DNA of 12,165 nt from Chloroflexota bacterium (GTDB lineage Bacteria; Chloroflexota; Dormibacteria; Dormibacterales; Dormibacteraceae). Position 1 is the stretch's first letter. Each line of letters opens with the position of its first letter. The notes beneath the pieces are model-generated. The model had not been told where the DNA came from, did no database searches, and was given only the letters and a program-made list of their open reading frames with translations. Location of the stretch: the NCBI GenBank assembly GCA_005880175.1, contig VBJR01000301.1:1-12165 (forward strand), read 5' to 3'. Shown here in pieces: positions 1 through 7,180 of this stretch. The position numbers and the translations under genes are program-made.

Positions 1-534
<534 letters not shown>

Positions 535-544
535 CCTTTACTCC

Positions 545-1402
545 TTAACCGCGCAGGGCCTCCGCCCCGCCGACGATGTCCAGCAACTCGGTCGTGATGC
601 TCGCCTGGCGGACCTTGTTGGCGGTCAGCGTCAACGAGTCGATCAGGTCGCCGGCCGCGTTGGTCGCGTTCTGCATCGCGATCATCTGGGCCGAGTAGAA
701 ACTGGCCTGGTTCTCGAGCACGGCCTCGTAGACCTGCGACTCGATGTAGCGCGGCAGCAGCGCGTCCAGCACCTCCTCGGGCCCGGGCTCGTAGAGGTAG
801 TCGGCGCCGGCGCCGTCCCGGCGCTCGGGGATCTCGAGCGGCAGCAGCGTCCGGACGACCGGTTCCTGCCGCAGCGTGGAGACCCAGCGGGCGTACGCCA
901 GCACGACGGTGTCGGCGCGGCCCTCGTCGTACTCGTCCAGGGCTGCCCGGATCGCCGGCAGCACCGGCGCGACGCCGGGCCGGTCGGGCAGCCCGCTGAC
1001 GTCCGCGATCACGTCGCGGCCGTAGCGGATCAGGAAGTCGCGGCCCTTGCGCCCGATGGTCACGTACCGGGACTGGCCGGGATGGTGCTCGTTCACGTGC
1101 CGGTTCACGGCCCTGAGCGTGTTCGAGTTGAGCGCGCCGCAGAGGCCGCGGTCGGCGGTGATCACGATCAGGACGGCGCGGTTGCCCTCCCGCCGCTCCA
1201 GGTACGGGTGCCGGTACTCGGTGGCCAGGTCGGCCGTCGTCTGCAGCACCTCGATCATCTTCTCTGCGTACGGCCGGGTGGCCTGCACCGCGCTCTGCGC
1301 GCGGCGCAGCCGGGTCGCGGCGACCACCTGCATCGCCTTGGTGATCTTCTGCGTGTTCTGCATGCTGCGGATGCGCCGCCGGACGTCACGGAGGGAGGGC
1401 AA
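545..1402 (-). CDS. atpG: ATP synthase F1 subunit gamma
   Basis: Central rotor shaft of F1Fo ATP synthase, linking the c ring to the alpha3beta3 head. The product is 285 residues, normal for the family. The conserved N-terminal helix MPSLRDVRRRIRSMQNTQKI and the C-terminal helix ending near TELLDIVGGAEAL are both present; together they form the coiled coil inserted into the head. The middle Rossmann-like domain has ITADRGLCGALN. The start is TTG at 1402-1400, chosen because it gives the conserved MPSLRD start and has GGAGGA (1418-1413) 10 bases upstream; the next in-frame Met lies inside the conserved helix. It begins 3 bases after the atpA stop and is followed by atpD after 10 bases. Confidence 0.97.
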   Translation of the reverse strand: MPSLRDVRRRIRSMQNTQKITKAMQVVAATRLRRAQSAVQATRPYAEKMIEVLQTTADLATEYRHPYLERREGNRAVLIVITADRGLCGALNSNTLRAVNRHVNEHHPGQSRYVTIGRKGRDFLIRYGRDVIADVSGLPDRPGVAPVLPAIRAALDEYDEGRADTVVLAYARWVSTLRQEPVVRTLLPLEIPERRDGAGADYLYEPGPEEVLDALLPRYIESQVYEAVLENQASFYSAQMIAMQNATNAAGDLIDSLTLTANKVRQASITTELLDIVGGAEALRG

Positions 1403-1405
1403 GGG

Positions 1406-2923
1406 CTACGCGTCCTCCACGCCGAACTGCTTGTTGAACGTCGCGATGGCCTCCTTGACCTTGGCCTCGGCGTCGTCGTCCCACTTGCGCTCGGACTCGA
1501 TCGAGTCGATCAGGGTCTTGCGCTCGGCGTGCAGGAAGCGGCCGAACGCCTCCTTCCACTCGCCCACGCGGTCCACCGCCACCCGGTCCAGGGCGCCGCG
1601 CGTGCCCGCGTAGATCGTGCAGACCTGCACGCCCACGTGCACCGGCTCGAACTGGCGCTGGATCAGGAGCTGCGTCAGGCGCTGGCCGCGCTCCAGCTGG
1701 CGCCGGGTCGCGGGGTCCAGGTCGGACGCGAACTGGGCGAACGCCTGCAGGTCGCGCGCCTGCGCCAGGTCGGACTTCATGCGCCCGGCGACCTTGTTCA
1801 TCGGCCGGATCTGGGCGTCGCCGCCGACGCGCGAGACCGACAGGCCGACCGAGATGGCCGGCCGGACGCCGGCGTTGAACAGGTCCGCCTCCAGGTAGAT
1901 CTGGCCGTCGGTGATCGAGATCACGTTGGTCGGGATGTACGCGGAGACGTCGTTCGCCTGCGTCTCGATGACCGGCAGGGCCGTCAGCGAGCCGCCGCCG
2001 TGCGCGTCGTTCAGCTTCGCCGCGCGCTCCAGCAGGCGGGAGTGCAGGTAGAAGACGTCGCCGGGGTACGCCTCGCGGCCCGGCGGCCGGCGCAGCGTGA
2101 GCGACAGCTCGCGGTACGCCCAGGCGTGCTTGGTGAGGTCGTCGTAGCACACCAGCGCGTGCTGGCCCTTGTCGCGGAAGTACTCGCCCATCGCGCACCC
2201 GGCGTACGGAGCGATGTAGTTCACGGCCGCCGGCTGCGACGCCGTCGCCGCGACGATGATCGTGTACTCCATCGCGCCGTGCTCTTCCAGCGTGGCGCGC
2301 ACCCGCGCGATGTTGGCGGCGTTCTGCCCGATCGCGACGTACACGCAGAAGAGGTCCTTGCCCTTCTGGTTGATGATCGTGTCCAGGAGCACCGCCGTCT
2401 TGCCGGTCTGGCGGTCGCCGATGACCAGCTCGCGCTGCCCGCGGCCAATCGGGATCATGGCGTCGATCGACATGATGCCGGTCTGCACCGGCTCGTCCAC
2501 GCGCGTGCGGGTGATCACGCCGGGGGCGATGACCTCGATCGGCGCCCGCTGCTTCGCCGCGATGGGCCCGAGACCGTCGATCGGCTCGCCGAGCGGGTTG
2601 ACGGTCCGGCCCAGCAGCTCCGGACCGACGGGCACCTCAAGGGTGCTGCCGGTCGTCCGGACCTCGTCGCCCTCCTTGATGTGCTCGTATTTACCCAGGA
2701 CGACCGCGCGGACCTGGTCCTCCTCGAGGTTGAGGGCGAGGCCCTCGACGTCGCCGGGGAACTGCACGATCTCGCTGGCCATGACCCCGGTCAGGCCGAA
2801 GATCTGGACGATCCCGTCGCCCACGCTGATGACGCGCCCGACGTCCGCCGACACCGTCTCGGCGTCGAAGTCCTTCAGGCGCTGCTTGATGACCTCGCTG
2901 ATCTCGTTGGAGCTGATGGCCAA
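1406..2923 (-). CDS. atpA: ATP synthase F1 subunit alpha
   Basis: Non-catalytic nucleotide-binding subunit of the F1 head. The product is 505 residues, the usual length. Visible landmarks are an N-terminal helix ([17 protein letters not shown], about residues 4-20) that meets delta and b, the beta-barrel (about 25-95), the P-loop GDRQTGKT at 169-176, the Walker B region [17 protein letters not shown] near 256-272, and the arginine finger R365 in [10 protein letters not shown]. The start is TTG at 2923-2921 with GAGGAA (2938-2933) 9 bases upstream. It lies between atpH and atpG, 25 bases after the atpH stop. All expected functional residues that I can check are present. Confidence 0.98.
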   Translation of the reverse strand: MAISSNEISEVIKQRLKDFDAETVSADVGRVISVGDGIVQIFGLTGVMASEIVQFPGDVEGLALNLEEDQVRAVVLGKYEHIKEGDEVRTTGSTLEVPVGPELLGRTVNPLGEPIDGLGPIAAKQRAPIEVIAPGVITRTRVDEPVQTGIMSIDAMIPIGRGQRELVIGDRQTGKTAVLLDTIINQKGKDLFCVYVAIGQNAANIARVRATLEEHGAMEYTIIVAATASQPAAVNYIAPYAGCAMGEYFRDKGQHALVCYDDLTKHAWAYRELSLTLRRPPGREAYPGDVFYLHSRLLERAAKLNDAHGGGSLTALPVIETQANDVSAYIPTNVISITDGQIYLEADLFNAGVRPAISVGLSVSRVGGDAQIRPMNKVAGRMKSDLAQARDLQAFAQFASDLDPATRRQLERGQRLTQLLIQRQFEPVHVGVQVCTIYAGTRGALDRVAVDRVGEWKEAFGRFLHAERKTLIDSIESERKWDDDAEAKVKEAIATFNKQFGVEDA

Positions 2924-2948
2924 CTCAGTTCGTTCCTCTGTTCATGTG

Positions 2949-3482
2949 CTACGCGCCCGCCAACTGGTGGCGCAGCTGCTGCAGCCGCGTCGAGACGCTG
3001 GCGTCGACCACCCGGTCGCCGATCCGGAGGACCAGGCCGCCGATGATGGCGGCGTCCACCAGGTTCTCGAGCCGGACCTCGCGGCCCAGCTGTCGCGACA
3101 GGCTCGCCTCCAGCTTATCGGCGTCCGATCGGCTGAGTGGGACCGCCGTCGTCGCGGTCGCGCGCACGCGGCCGGCCTCCTCGTCGGCCAGCAGCCGGTA
3201 CTGCTCGACGATCCCGTCCAGCTCGCCGATCCGGTTGGCTGCCACCAGGAGCCGGGCGAGGTTCACGACCTCGGGGCCGCCGCTGCCCGCGAGCAGCGAG
3301 ACGGCCGCCTCCTGGCGGCGCTGGGCGGAGATCGTGGGGTTGGCGAGGACACGCGTCACCTCGGGCCGGCCGAGGACGTCGCGGACCGTCTCCAGCCGCT
3401 GCGCCCATTCCCCGACCTGGCCGTCCTCTCTCGCCAGCTCGAAGACGGCGCGTGCGTAGCGCTTCGCCGCGGCGCCGGCCAT
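2949..3482 (-). CDS. atpH: ATP synthase F1 subunit delta (peripheral stalk)
   Basis: Delta (OSCP-type) subunit that ties the b-subunit stalk to the top of the F1 head. The product is 177 residues, typical for a stand-alone delta. The N-terminal helical domain starts AKRYARAVFELAREDGQ. The C-terminal domain ends with the family pattern GGLVLRIGDRVVDASV followed by TRLQQLRHQL. The start is ATG at 3482-3480; its A is also the last base of the atpF stop (TGATG). GAGGAA lies only 3 bases upstream and GGAGGA (3500-3495) 12 bases upstream. The frame stays open to 3902, but the extra part is antisense-like sequence over atpF and the conserved delta N-terminus fixes the start. Not fused to b, unlike in mycobacteria. 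Confidence 0.95.
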   Translation of the reverse strand: MAGAAAKRYARAVFELAREDGQVGEWAQRLETVRDVLGRPEVTRVLANPTISAQRRQEAAVSLLAGSGGPEVVNLARLLVAANRIGELDGIVEQYRLLADEEAGRVRATATTAVPLSRSDADKLEASLSRQLGREVRLENLVDAAIIGGLVLRIGDRVVDASVSTRLQQLRHQLAGA

Positions 3483-3985
3483 CAGTTCCTCGAGTCCTCC
3501 CCCACCTGCGCGATCGCGCGATCGATCAGGGATCGGTGGAGCCGGTCGTCGAGCGTCTCGCCCACGACCTTCTCCGTCGCCGCCACGACCAGGTCGGCGA
3601 CCTGGCCGCGAACCGCGTCCACCGCCTTCTGGCGCTCCGCGTCGATCTCGCGCGTGGCGTTGTCGACGATCCGCTTGGCCTCCTCCTGGGCGCGGCCCCG
3701 CAGCTCCGTGCGCAGCTGCTCGGCCGAGCGGCCGGCGCCCTCGACGATCTCGGCCCCGCGCTGGCGGGCCTCGTTGAGGTGGCCCTCCGCGTCCGCCAGG
3801 CGCTGCTCGGCCTCCTGGCGCGCGCGCTCGGCCGCCGCGAGCTGCTCGCTGATCTGGCGCTGACGGCCCTCGGCCGCCCGCATGACCGGCGGGTACACCC
3901 ACCGCGCGAGGATGAGGATCATCAGGATGAACGCGATGACCTCGACCACGAAGGAGAGGCTGAGGTCGAGGAGCCCTGCTTCCAC
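3482..3985 (-). CDS. atpF: ATP synthase Fo subunit b (peripheral stalk)
   Basis: Membrane-anchored stalk subunit that, as a dimer, holds subunit a and F1 together. The product is 167 residues, normal length. One N-terminal membrane helix (about 9-30, LSFVVEVIAFILMILILARWVY) is followed by PPV and then a long charged helix rich in Ala, Glu, Arg and Gln (about 36-150), expected to form a right-handed coiled coil. The C-terminal part (LVVAATEKVVGETLDD) is the usual delta-contact region. The start is GTG at 3985-3983, directly abutting the atpE TAG stop, with GGAG (3997-3994) 8 bases upstream. It shares one base with the atpH start. Confidence 0.95.
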   Translation of the reverse strand: MEAGLLDLSLSFVVEVIAFILMILILARWVYPPVMRAAEGRQRQISEQLAAAERARQEAEQRLADAEGHLNEARQRGAEIVEGAGRSAEQLRTELRGRAQEEAKRIVDNATREIDAERQKAVDAVRGQVADLVVAATEKVVGETLDDRLHRSLIDRAIAQVGEDSRN

Positions 3986-4165
3986 CTAGGAGACTCCGTT
4001 CGCCACCGCGGTGATGAAGTAGAAGCCGAGGGCGAGGTTGATGAAGTACATCGCCTCGACCAGGCCGATGATGATGAACATGATGACCGCCGCGCCGATG
4101 GCGCCTCCACCCAGCGCGAGCCCGGCGCCGATCAGCGCTCCCGCGACCGCGATTGCATGGTTCAT
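3986..4165 (-). CDS. atpE: ATP synthase Fo subunit c, internally shortened (59 residues, no polar loop)
   Basis: Proton-carrying rotor-ring subunit by position and by both helices, but only 59 residues instead of about 70-90. The N-terminal glycine-rich helix (residues 5-26, containing GAGLALGGGAIGAA) runs directly into the second helix (from V27; GLVEAMYFINLALGFYF at 34-50) with ion-binding E37. Aligned by eye to E. coli subunit c, about 25 residues are missing, corresponding to E. coli positions 26-50, including the conserved R-Q/N-P loop that contacts gamma and epsilon. The frame is intact. ATG at 4165-4163 has a near-ideal AGGAGGA (4179-4173) 7 bases upstream, the best such site in the operon. 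Alternatives are an assembly deletion, a deletion allele, or a genuine loop-less variant. The identity is sure; whether this product works is doubtful. Confidence 0.9.
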   Translation of the reverse strand: MNHAIAVAGALIGAGLALGGGAIGAAVIMFIIIGLVEAMYFINLALGFYFITAVANGVS

Positions 4166-4184
4166 AGAGGGGTCCTCCTGGCTC

Positions 4185-4949
4185 TCAGTGTGACTCCAGG
4201 CCTTCGCGGGCCTGGCCGAAGTAGATGATCGTGAGCAGCATGAAGATGAAGGCCTGGATGGTGCCGACGAAGAAGACGTCGAAGAACTTCCAGGCGATCA
4301 GCGCGATCGCCGACAGCGGCAGTGCCGCTGGGATCGAGTCGACGACCAGCGTGATCAGGTACACCATCAGCAGACCGGCGAAGATGTTGCCGAACAGCCG
4401 CAGCGAGAGCGTGACTGGCTTGACGATCTCCTCGATGATCGTGAGCGGGGGGAACGGCGGACGCATGAAGTGCTTCAGATATCCGCCGATGCCGCGCACC
4501 CGGATCGCGTAGCCCTCGACGACGAGGAACACGACGAGCGCCATCGCCAGCGTCTGGTTCAGGTCCGAGTTCGCCGGCTTCAGCACGGTGATGCCCCCGA
4601 GCGGGAAGAAGTCCAGCCAGTTGGCGACGAAGATGTACAGGCCGGCCGTCGCCGCGATCGGGAGGATGAAGCCGACGTCCGCGCCGACCGTCTCACCGAT
4701 GAGGTCCCTGACATAGCTGACCAGGAACTCCAGCACCATCTGCAGCTTGCTGGGAACGCCCGGCCGCAGCCGGCTGGCGACGAAGAACCCGATGGCCAGC
4801 GTGACGATGATCGCCACGGCGCTCGACACCAGGGTGTCCACCGTGACCGCGCAGTAGTAGAACTTGATGACCTGGAGGTTGAGGTAGCCGTCGCCGCAGA
4901 TCGGCGTCAGCGGGTGCGTGCCGGGCGGGGAGGCGGCGAGGAACGTCAC
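4185..4949 (-). CDS. atpB: ATP synthase Fo subunit a
   Basis: Membrane stator subunit forming the two proton half-channels beside the c ring. The product is 254 residues with about five or six membrane helices. The essential stator arginine is R184 in LSLRLFGNIFAG, and the last helix keeps the conserved glutamine (Q232 in GTIQAFIFMLLTIIYFG). SKLQMVLEF (67-75) and NWLDFFPLGG (110-119) are also family-like. The start is GTG at 4949-4947, overlapping the upstream TGA by GTGA; no clear ribosome binding site is seen, which fits coupling to atpI. The first 30 or so residues, including two Cys, are not typical and the true start could be slightly downstream. It ends 19 bases before the atpE start. 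Confidence 0.95.
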   Translation of the reverse strand: MTFLAASPPGTHPLTPICGDGYLNLQVIKFYYCAVTVDTLVSSAVAIIVTLAIGFFVASRLRPGVPSKLQMVLEFLVSYVRDLIGETVGADVGFILPIAATAGLYIFVANWLDFFPLGGITVLKPANSDLNQTLAMALVVFLVVEGYAIRVRGIGGYLKHFMRPPFPPLTIIEEIVKPVTLSLRLFGNIFAGLLMVYLITLVVDSIPAALPLSAIALIAWKFFDVFFVGTIQAFIFMLLTIIYFGQAREGLESH

Positions 4950-5293
4950 GACGCGCGCACCGCCGTCACGCTGGCGACGACCGCCAGCACGAGCTGGGCG
5001 CCGGCGATCCCGAGCAGGACCAGCGGCACGTAGGGCAGGCCCAGCAGCGCGCCCAGAGCGAGGCCGATCACGCTGAGCAGCGCCAGGCGGCCCATCGCGG
5101 TGAAGCCGAAGTTGGCCTCGATGCCGAGCGCCCGGCGGGCCAGGAAGCCGTTGGCCGCGCCGACCAGCAGGCCGAGGGCGACGCCGGCGCCGGCGCGCCA
5201 GTGGCCGGCGGCCAGACCCGCCGCCAGTGAGAGCAGCGCCGCGGCCGCGCAGACCGCCGCCGTCATCTTCAGTGGCTCAATCCTTCCGTTCAC
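4946..5293 (-). CDS. atpI: AtpI-type ATP synthase accessory membrane protein
   Basis: Small hydrophobic protein of 115 residues with about four membrane helices (near 11-29, 33-50, 67-86, 88-111). It resembles the ATP synthase I family, whose members sit just before atpB and in some bacteria help assemble the c ring. The family-like pattern is a basic N-terminus (NGRIEPLK), then helix, GHWRAGAGVALGLLVGAANGF, then a second hairpin. I chose GTG at 5293-5291, which overlaps the upstream TGA as GTGA; ATG at 5266 (106 residues) is an alternative, with GGAAGG 15 bases upstream. The frame is open to 5905, but that extension crosses the repeat region and is not gene-like. The call rests mainly on hydropathy, position and weak pattern. 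Confidence 0.75.
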   Translation of the reverse strand: MNGRIEPLKMTAAVCAAAALLSLAAGLAAGHWRAGAGVALGLLVGAANGFLARRALGIEANFGFTAMGRLALLSVIGLALGALLGLPYVPLVLLGIAGAQLVLAVVASVTAVRAS

Positions 5294-5514
5294 AAATAGC
5301 GCTTGAACCTCGTATAGACCGTCGCGACCGCCGCGACCACACCAAGAAACAGTCCGATGAAGAAAAAGGTGGGCCCGCTGTGCGCGGCCGAGTCGATCAC
5401 GAGACCGAGCACCAGCGGCACGACGACCGCCGCCGCTAACAGCACTGCCAGGCCCAGAAGCTCCATGCCTGAGGGACCCTGGCCCGTGCTGCCTCGATCG
5501 CCGGCGGGCGACAT
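5290..5514 (-). CDS. AtpZ/AtpI-like two-helix membrane protein (first gene of the atp operon)
   Basis: A 74-residue protein with two predicted membrane helices (about 18-41 and 48-66), separated by a short DSAAHSGPT turn and ending in a basic tail TRFKRYL. This hairpin matches the putative F0F1-ATPase subunit family (AtpZ type, Pfam ATPase_gene1), usually placed just before atpI or atpB; members have been linked to divalent-cation uptake or Fo assembly. The start is ATG at 5514-5512, or ATG at 5466 giving a 58-residue form that still holds both helices. No ribosome binding site precedes 5514, but TAGACT lies 9 bases upstream, so a leaderless start is possible. It overlaps atpI by 4 bases. Confidence 0.75.
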   Translation of the reverse strand: MSPAGDRGSTGQGPSGMELLGLAVLLAAAVVVPLVLGLVIDSAAHSGPTFFFIGLFLGVVAAVATVYTRFKRYL

Positions 5515-5523
5515 TCCGCGAGA

Positions 5524-5529
5524 AGTCTA
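5524..5529 (-). promoter_or_regulatory. Possible -10 box for the atp operon (leaderless start)
   Basis: On the minus strand TAGACT (matching TANNNT) ends 9 bases before the ATG of the AtpZ-like gene, which has no Shine-Dalgarno sequence. No convincing -35 hexamer is seen 16-18 bases further upstream. This is an inference from spacing only. Confidence 0.3.
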
Positions 5530-5569
5530 CCCGACTGCTATGTCGCGCCGCGTCGAGGGGGGCACGCGT

Positions 5570-5582
5570 GCTAGTGGGCGGT
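5570..5582. repeat. 13-base direct repeat, left copy
   Basis: gctagtgggcggt, identical to 5957-5969. The right copy contains the stop codon and last codons (TAH-stop on the minus strand) of the wecA-like gene, so the left copy looks like a duplicated gene end. The two copies bracket 374 bases. Confidence 0.8.
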
Positions 5583-5590
5583 TGAACTTC

Positions 5591-5603
5591 GCAGGCGGCC
5601 TGC
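5591..5603. repeat. Short perfect hairpin
   Basis: gcagg-cgg-cctgc, a 5-bp stem with a 3-base loop, in the leader region upstream of the atp operon. No T-run follows on either strand, so it is not a standard intrinsic terminator. Confidence 0.4.
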
Positions 5604-5664
5604 AGCGGGCGGGAAGAAGGCGGTTCGGGGCGGCTGACGGGCCGGGGCTCCGCCCGCGCCGTGC

Positions 5665-5706
5665 TTCCAGGCTCCGCCCTCATCACCCGTCCCGGCTTGC
5701 CATGAG
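5665..5706 (+). repeat. Inverted repeat, left arm (about 43 bases)
   Basis: Begins ttccaggctccgccc and continues through ccgtcccggctt to catgag. It matches the reverse complement of 5912-5954 with about seven differences including one gap. Weaker similarity continues inward for roughly 20 bases (to ggcacc here, tgacacc on the other arm). A further ggctccgccc copy lies at 5646-5655. It may be a copy of a dispersed intergenic repeat. Confidence 0.75.
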
Positions 5707-5749
5707 ATAGGCAGGACGCTGGCACCCCGGCACCCCGAGGAGGGAAAGG

Positions 5750-5771
5750 GTTGAAGTGTCGATACTTGCAC
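5750..5771. repeat. Palindrome, degenerate copy
   Basis: gttgaagt-N6-acttgcac; same left half as 5792-5813 but with two mismatched positions in the right half. Its centre is 42 bases from that of the perfect copy. Possible protein-binding site. Confidence 0.5.
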
Positions 5772-5791
5772 GCCTCCAGAGGTGGGGAGAC

Positions 5792-5813
5792 GTTGAAGTT
5801 CTGACACTTCAAC
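5792..5813. repeat. Perfect 8-bp palindrome, candidate operator or hairpin
   Basis: gttgaagt-N6-acttcaac, a perfect 8-bp inverted repeat with a 6-base centre (tctgac), AT-rich relative to its surroundings. Its right half (gacacttcaacc, 5803-5814) also pairs with ggttgaagtgtc at 5749-5760. No T-run follows, so an operator or structural repeat is more likely than a terminator. Confidence 0.55.
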
Positions 5814-5911
5814 CTCTCCCCGGCCTGCATCCCGACGCCAGCGGCCCGGGTCCCGGCGCCCGCGAGCTCTGCGAGCGGGTGCAGGGTGGCCGCGGTGTCA
5901 GCCACTCCCTC

Positions 5912-5954
5912 CTCATGCCCAAGCCGGGACGGCCTATGGGGGCGGAGCCTGGAA
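5912..5954 (-). repeat. Inverted repeat, right arm (about 43 bases)
   Basis: Reverse-complement partner of 5665-5706, starting 4 bases before the wecA-like stop codon. On the plus strand it reads ctcatgcccaagccgggac and ends gggcggagcctggaa. The two arms face each other across about 205 bases. Confidence 0.75.
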
Positions 5955-5956
5955 TA

Positions 5957-5969
5957 GCTAGTGGGCGGT
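5957..5969. repeat. 13-base direct repeat, right copy (over the wecA-like stop codon)
   Basis: Identical to 5570-5582. It includes the TAG stop (5960-5958 on the minus strand) of the wecA-like gene. A target-site duplication by an inserted element, or a short segmental duplication, would explain it. Confidence 0.8.
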
Positions 5970-7130
5970 CTGCCGGCCGACCAGGAGCTCGTGCAGGAAC
6001 GCGCCGAACGGCACCGGGATGCGCGCCGGTGCGCTGCGCAGGCGCTCGCCGAGCACCGTGGACAGCACGACGACCATGAGCACGATGACCACCGCCAGGA
6101 TCTTGCGGTGGCCGAACACCGTCAGCCCGGCCGCGCCCAGGATGCCCGACGCGCAGTAGAACAGGATGCACGTCTGGCGCGGCGTCAGCCCCGCCTGCAG
6201 CAGCAGGTGGTGGATGTGCTTGGCGTCGGCGTGGAACGCCTTCTGCCCGTTGAGCCGGCGGCGCAGGATGGACAGCGCCGTGTCCGCGATCGGGATGCCC
6301 ATCGCCAGCAGTGGCACCGCCACCGACGCCGCGATCGCCACCTTGGCCACGCCCGCGACCGAGAGCAGCGCGACCGCCAGGCCGAGCCAGTACGCGCCCG
6401 AGTCGCCCATGAAGATGCGCGCCGGGTTGAAGTTGAACACCAGGTAGCCGATGCACGCGCCGGCCAGGGCCGCGGCGAGGATCACGATCTCCTGCTGCCG
6501 CCCGGCCGCCGCCACCAGCAGCACGATGGCCGTCACCGCGACGACCCCGGCCGCCAGGCCGTCCACGCCGTCCAGCAGGTTGACCGTGTTCTGCATGCCC
6601 AGGATCCAGAAGACGGTCACCGGCAGGACCAGCAGGCCCAGGTCGTGGACCTGGAGCGGGCCCAGCAGGACGAACTGGATCTGGAAGCCGAAGAGCAGGA
6701 CCGCGGCCACCGCTATGACCGCCTGGATCGCGAGCTTGACGAACGCGTTGATGCCCCAGCGGTCGTCGATCGTGAACACCACGGCGGTCACGCCGCTGAG
6801 GATCAGCAGGCCCGGGATGCTCACGGTCACGTCGCTGCGGTGGTAGAGCAGCGTGGCCAGCGCGAAGGCCCCGAACATCGCCAGGCCGCCGCCGAACGGG
6901 ATCGCGCGGGTGTGGATGTCGCGGTCGCGTCCCGGGTGCGCGACGAAGCCGACCCGCCGCGAGACCACGATCGCGATGGCGGTCAGGACGAGACCTGCCA
7001 CGAGCGCGACCAGGCCCGGGCCCACGCCGGGCCCCACGTTGCTGGCGACGATCTTGACGAACTGCCAGCTGAAGAACTGGTCGGGCTCGGCCGTGGTGTC
7101 GACGTTGATGATGCTGGTGAGCGCAAGCAA
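5958..7130 (-). CDS. WecA/TagO-like polyprenyl-phosphate N-acetylhexosamine-1-phosphate transferase
   Basis: Integral membrane enzyme of the MraY/WecA family, which moves a sugar-1-phosphate (GlcNAc-1-P for WecA and TagO) from a UDP-sugar to a polyprenyl phosphate on the inner face of the membrane, starting cell-wall or surface-polymer synthesis. The product is 390 residues with about 10-11 membrane helices. Motifs are DIHTRAIPFGGG (71-82), the aspartate pair D122-D123 in IDDRWGI, NTVNLLDGVDGLAAG (181-195), FNPARIFMGDSG (234-245) and HADAKHIHHLLL (300-311). The HIHH signature favours WecA/TagO over MraY. The start is TTG at 7130-7128, with AGGGG (7143-7139) 8 bases upstream; later GTG starts cannot be excluded. 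It lies 50 bases after glyA. The exact substrate is inferred. Confidence 0.88.
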   Translation of the reverse strand: MLALTSIINVDTTAEPDQFFSWQFVKIVASNVGPGVGPGLVALVAGLVLTAIAIVVSRRVGFVAHPGRDRDIHTRAIPFGGGLAMFGAFALATLLYHRSDVTVSIPGLLILSGVTAVVFTIDDRWGINAFVKLAIQAVIAVAAVLLFGFQIQFVLLGPLQVHDLGLLVLPVTVFWILGMQNTVNLLDGVDGLAAGVVAVTAIVLLVAAAGRQQEIVILAAALAGACIGYLVFNFNPARIFMGDSGAYWLGLAVALLSVAGVAKVAIAASVAVPLLAMGIPIADTALSILRRRLNGQKAFHADAKHIHHLLLQAGLTPRQTCILFYCASGILGAAGLTVFGHRKILAVVIVLMVVVLSTVLGERLRSAPARIPVPFGAFLHELLVGRQTAH

Positions 7131-7180
7131 GACGAGTACCCCTGGATATGAACGGAACGAGCCGGCTCGCGGTTACCCCG

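Larger units (their letters stand above)
5515..5957. other. 443-base repeat-rich gap between the wecA-like gene and the atp operon
   Basis: No credible gene on either strand: the open frames here are short, rich in Arg, Pro and Gly, and change character at the repeats. The gap holds a 13-base direct repeat at its two ends, two facing copies of a roughly 43-base repeat, two related palindromes 42 bases apart, the tandem 8-mer ggcacccc (5721-5728 and 5729-5736) and the hairpin gcagg-cgg-cctgc (5591-5603). It must also contain the promoter for the atp operon and, probably, the end of the glyA-wecA transcript, though no T-tailed terminator is visible. Confidence 0.7.

Noticed and set aside
3483..3902. 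Upstream extension of the atpH frame to 317 residues
   Set aside because: It would cover most of atpF in another frame; the conserved delta N-terminus begins at 3482.
5562..5572. Palindrome gcacgcgtgc as a regulatory site
   Set aside because: A 10-base GC-rich palindrome is not remarkable in this composition and has no partner copy.
5294..5905. Long upstream extension of the atpI frame
   Set aside because: It would overlap the whole AtpZ-like gene and cross the repeats, with no protein-like composition.
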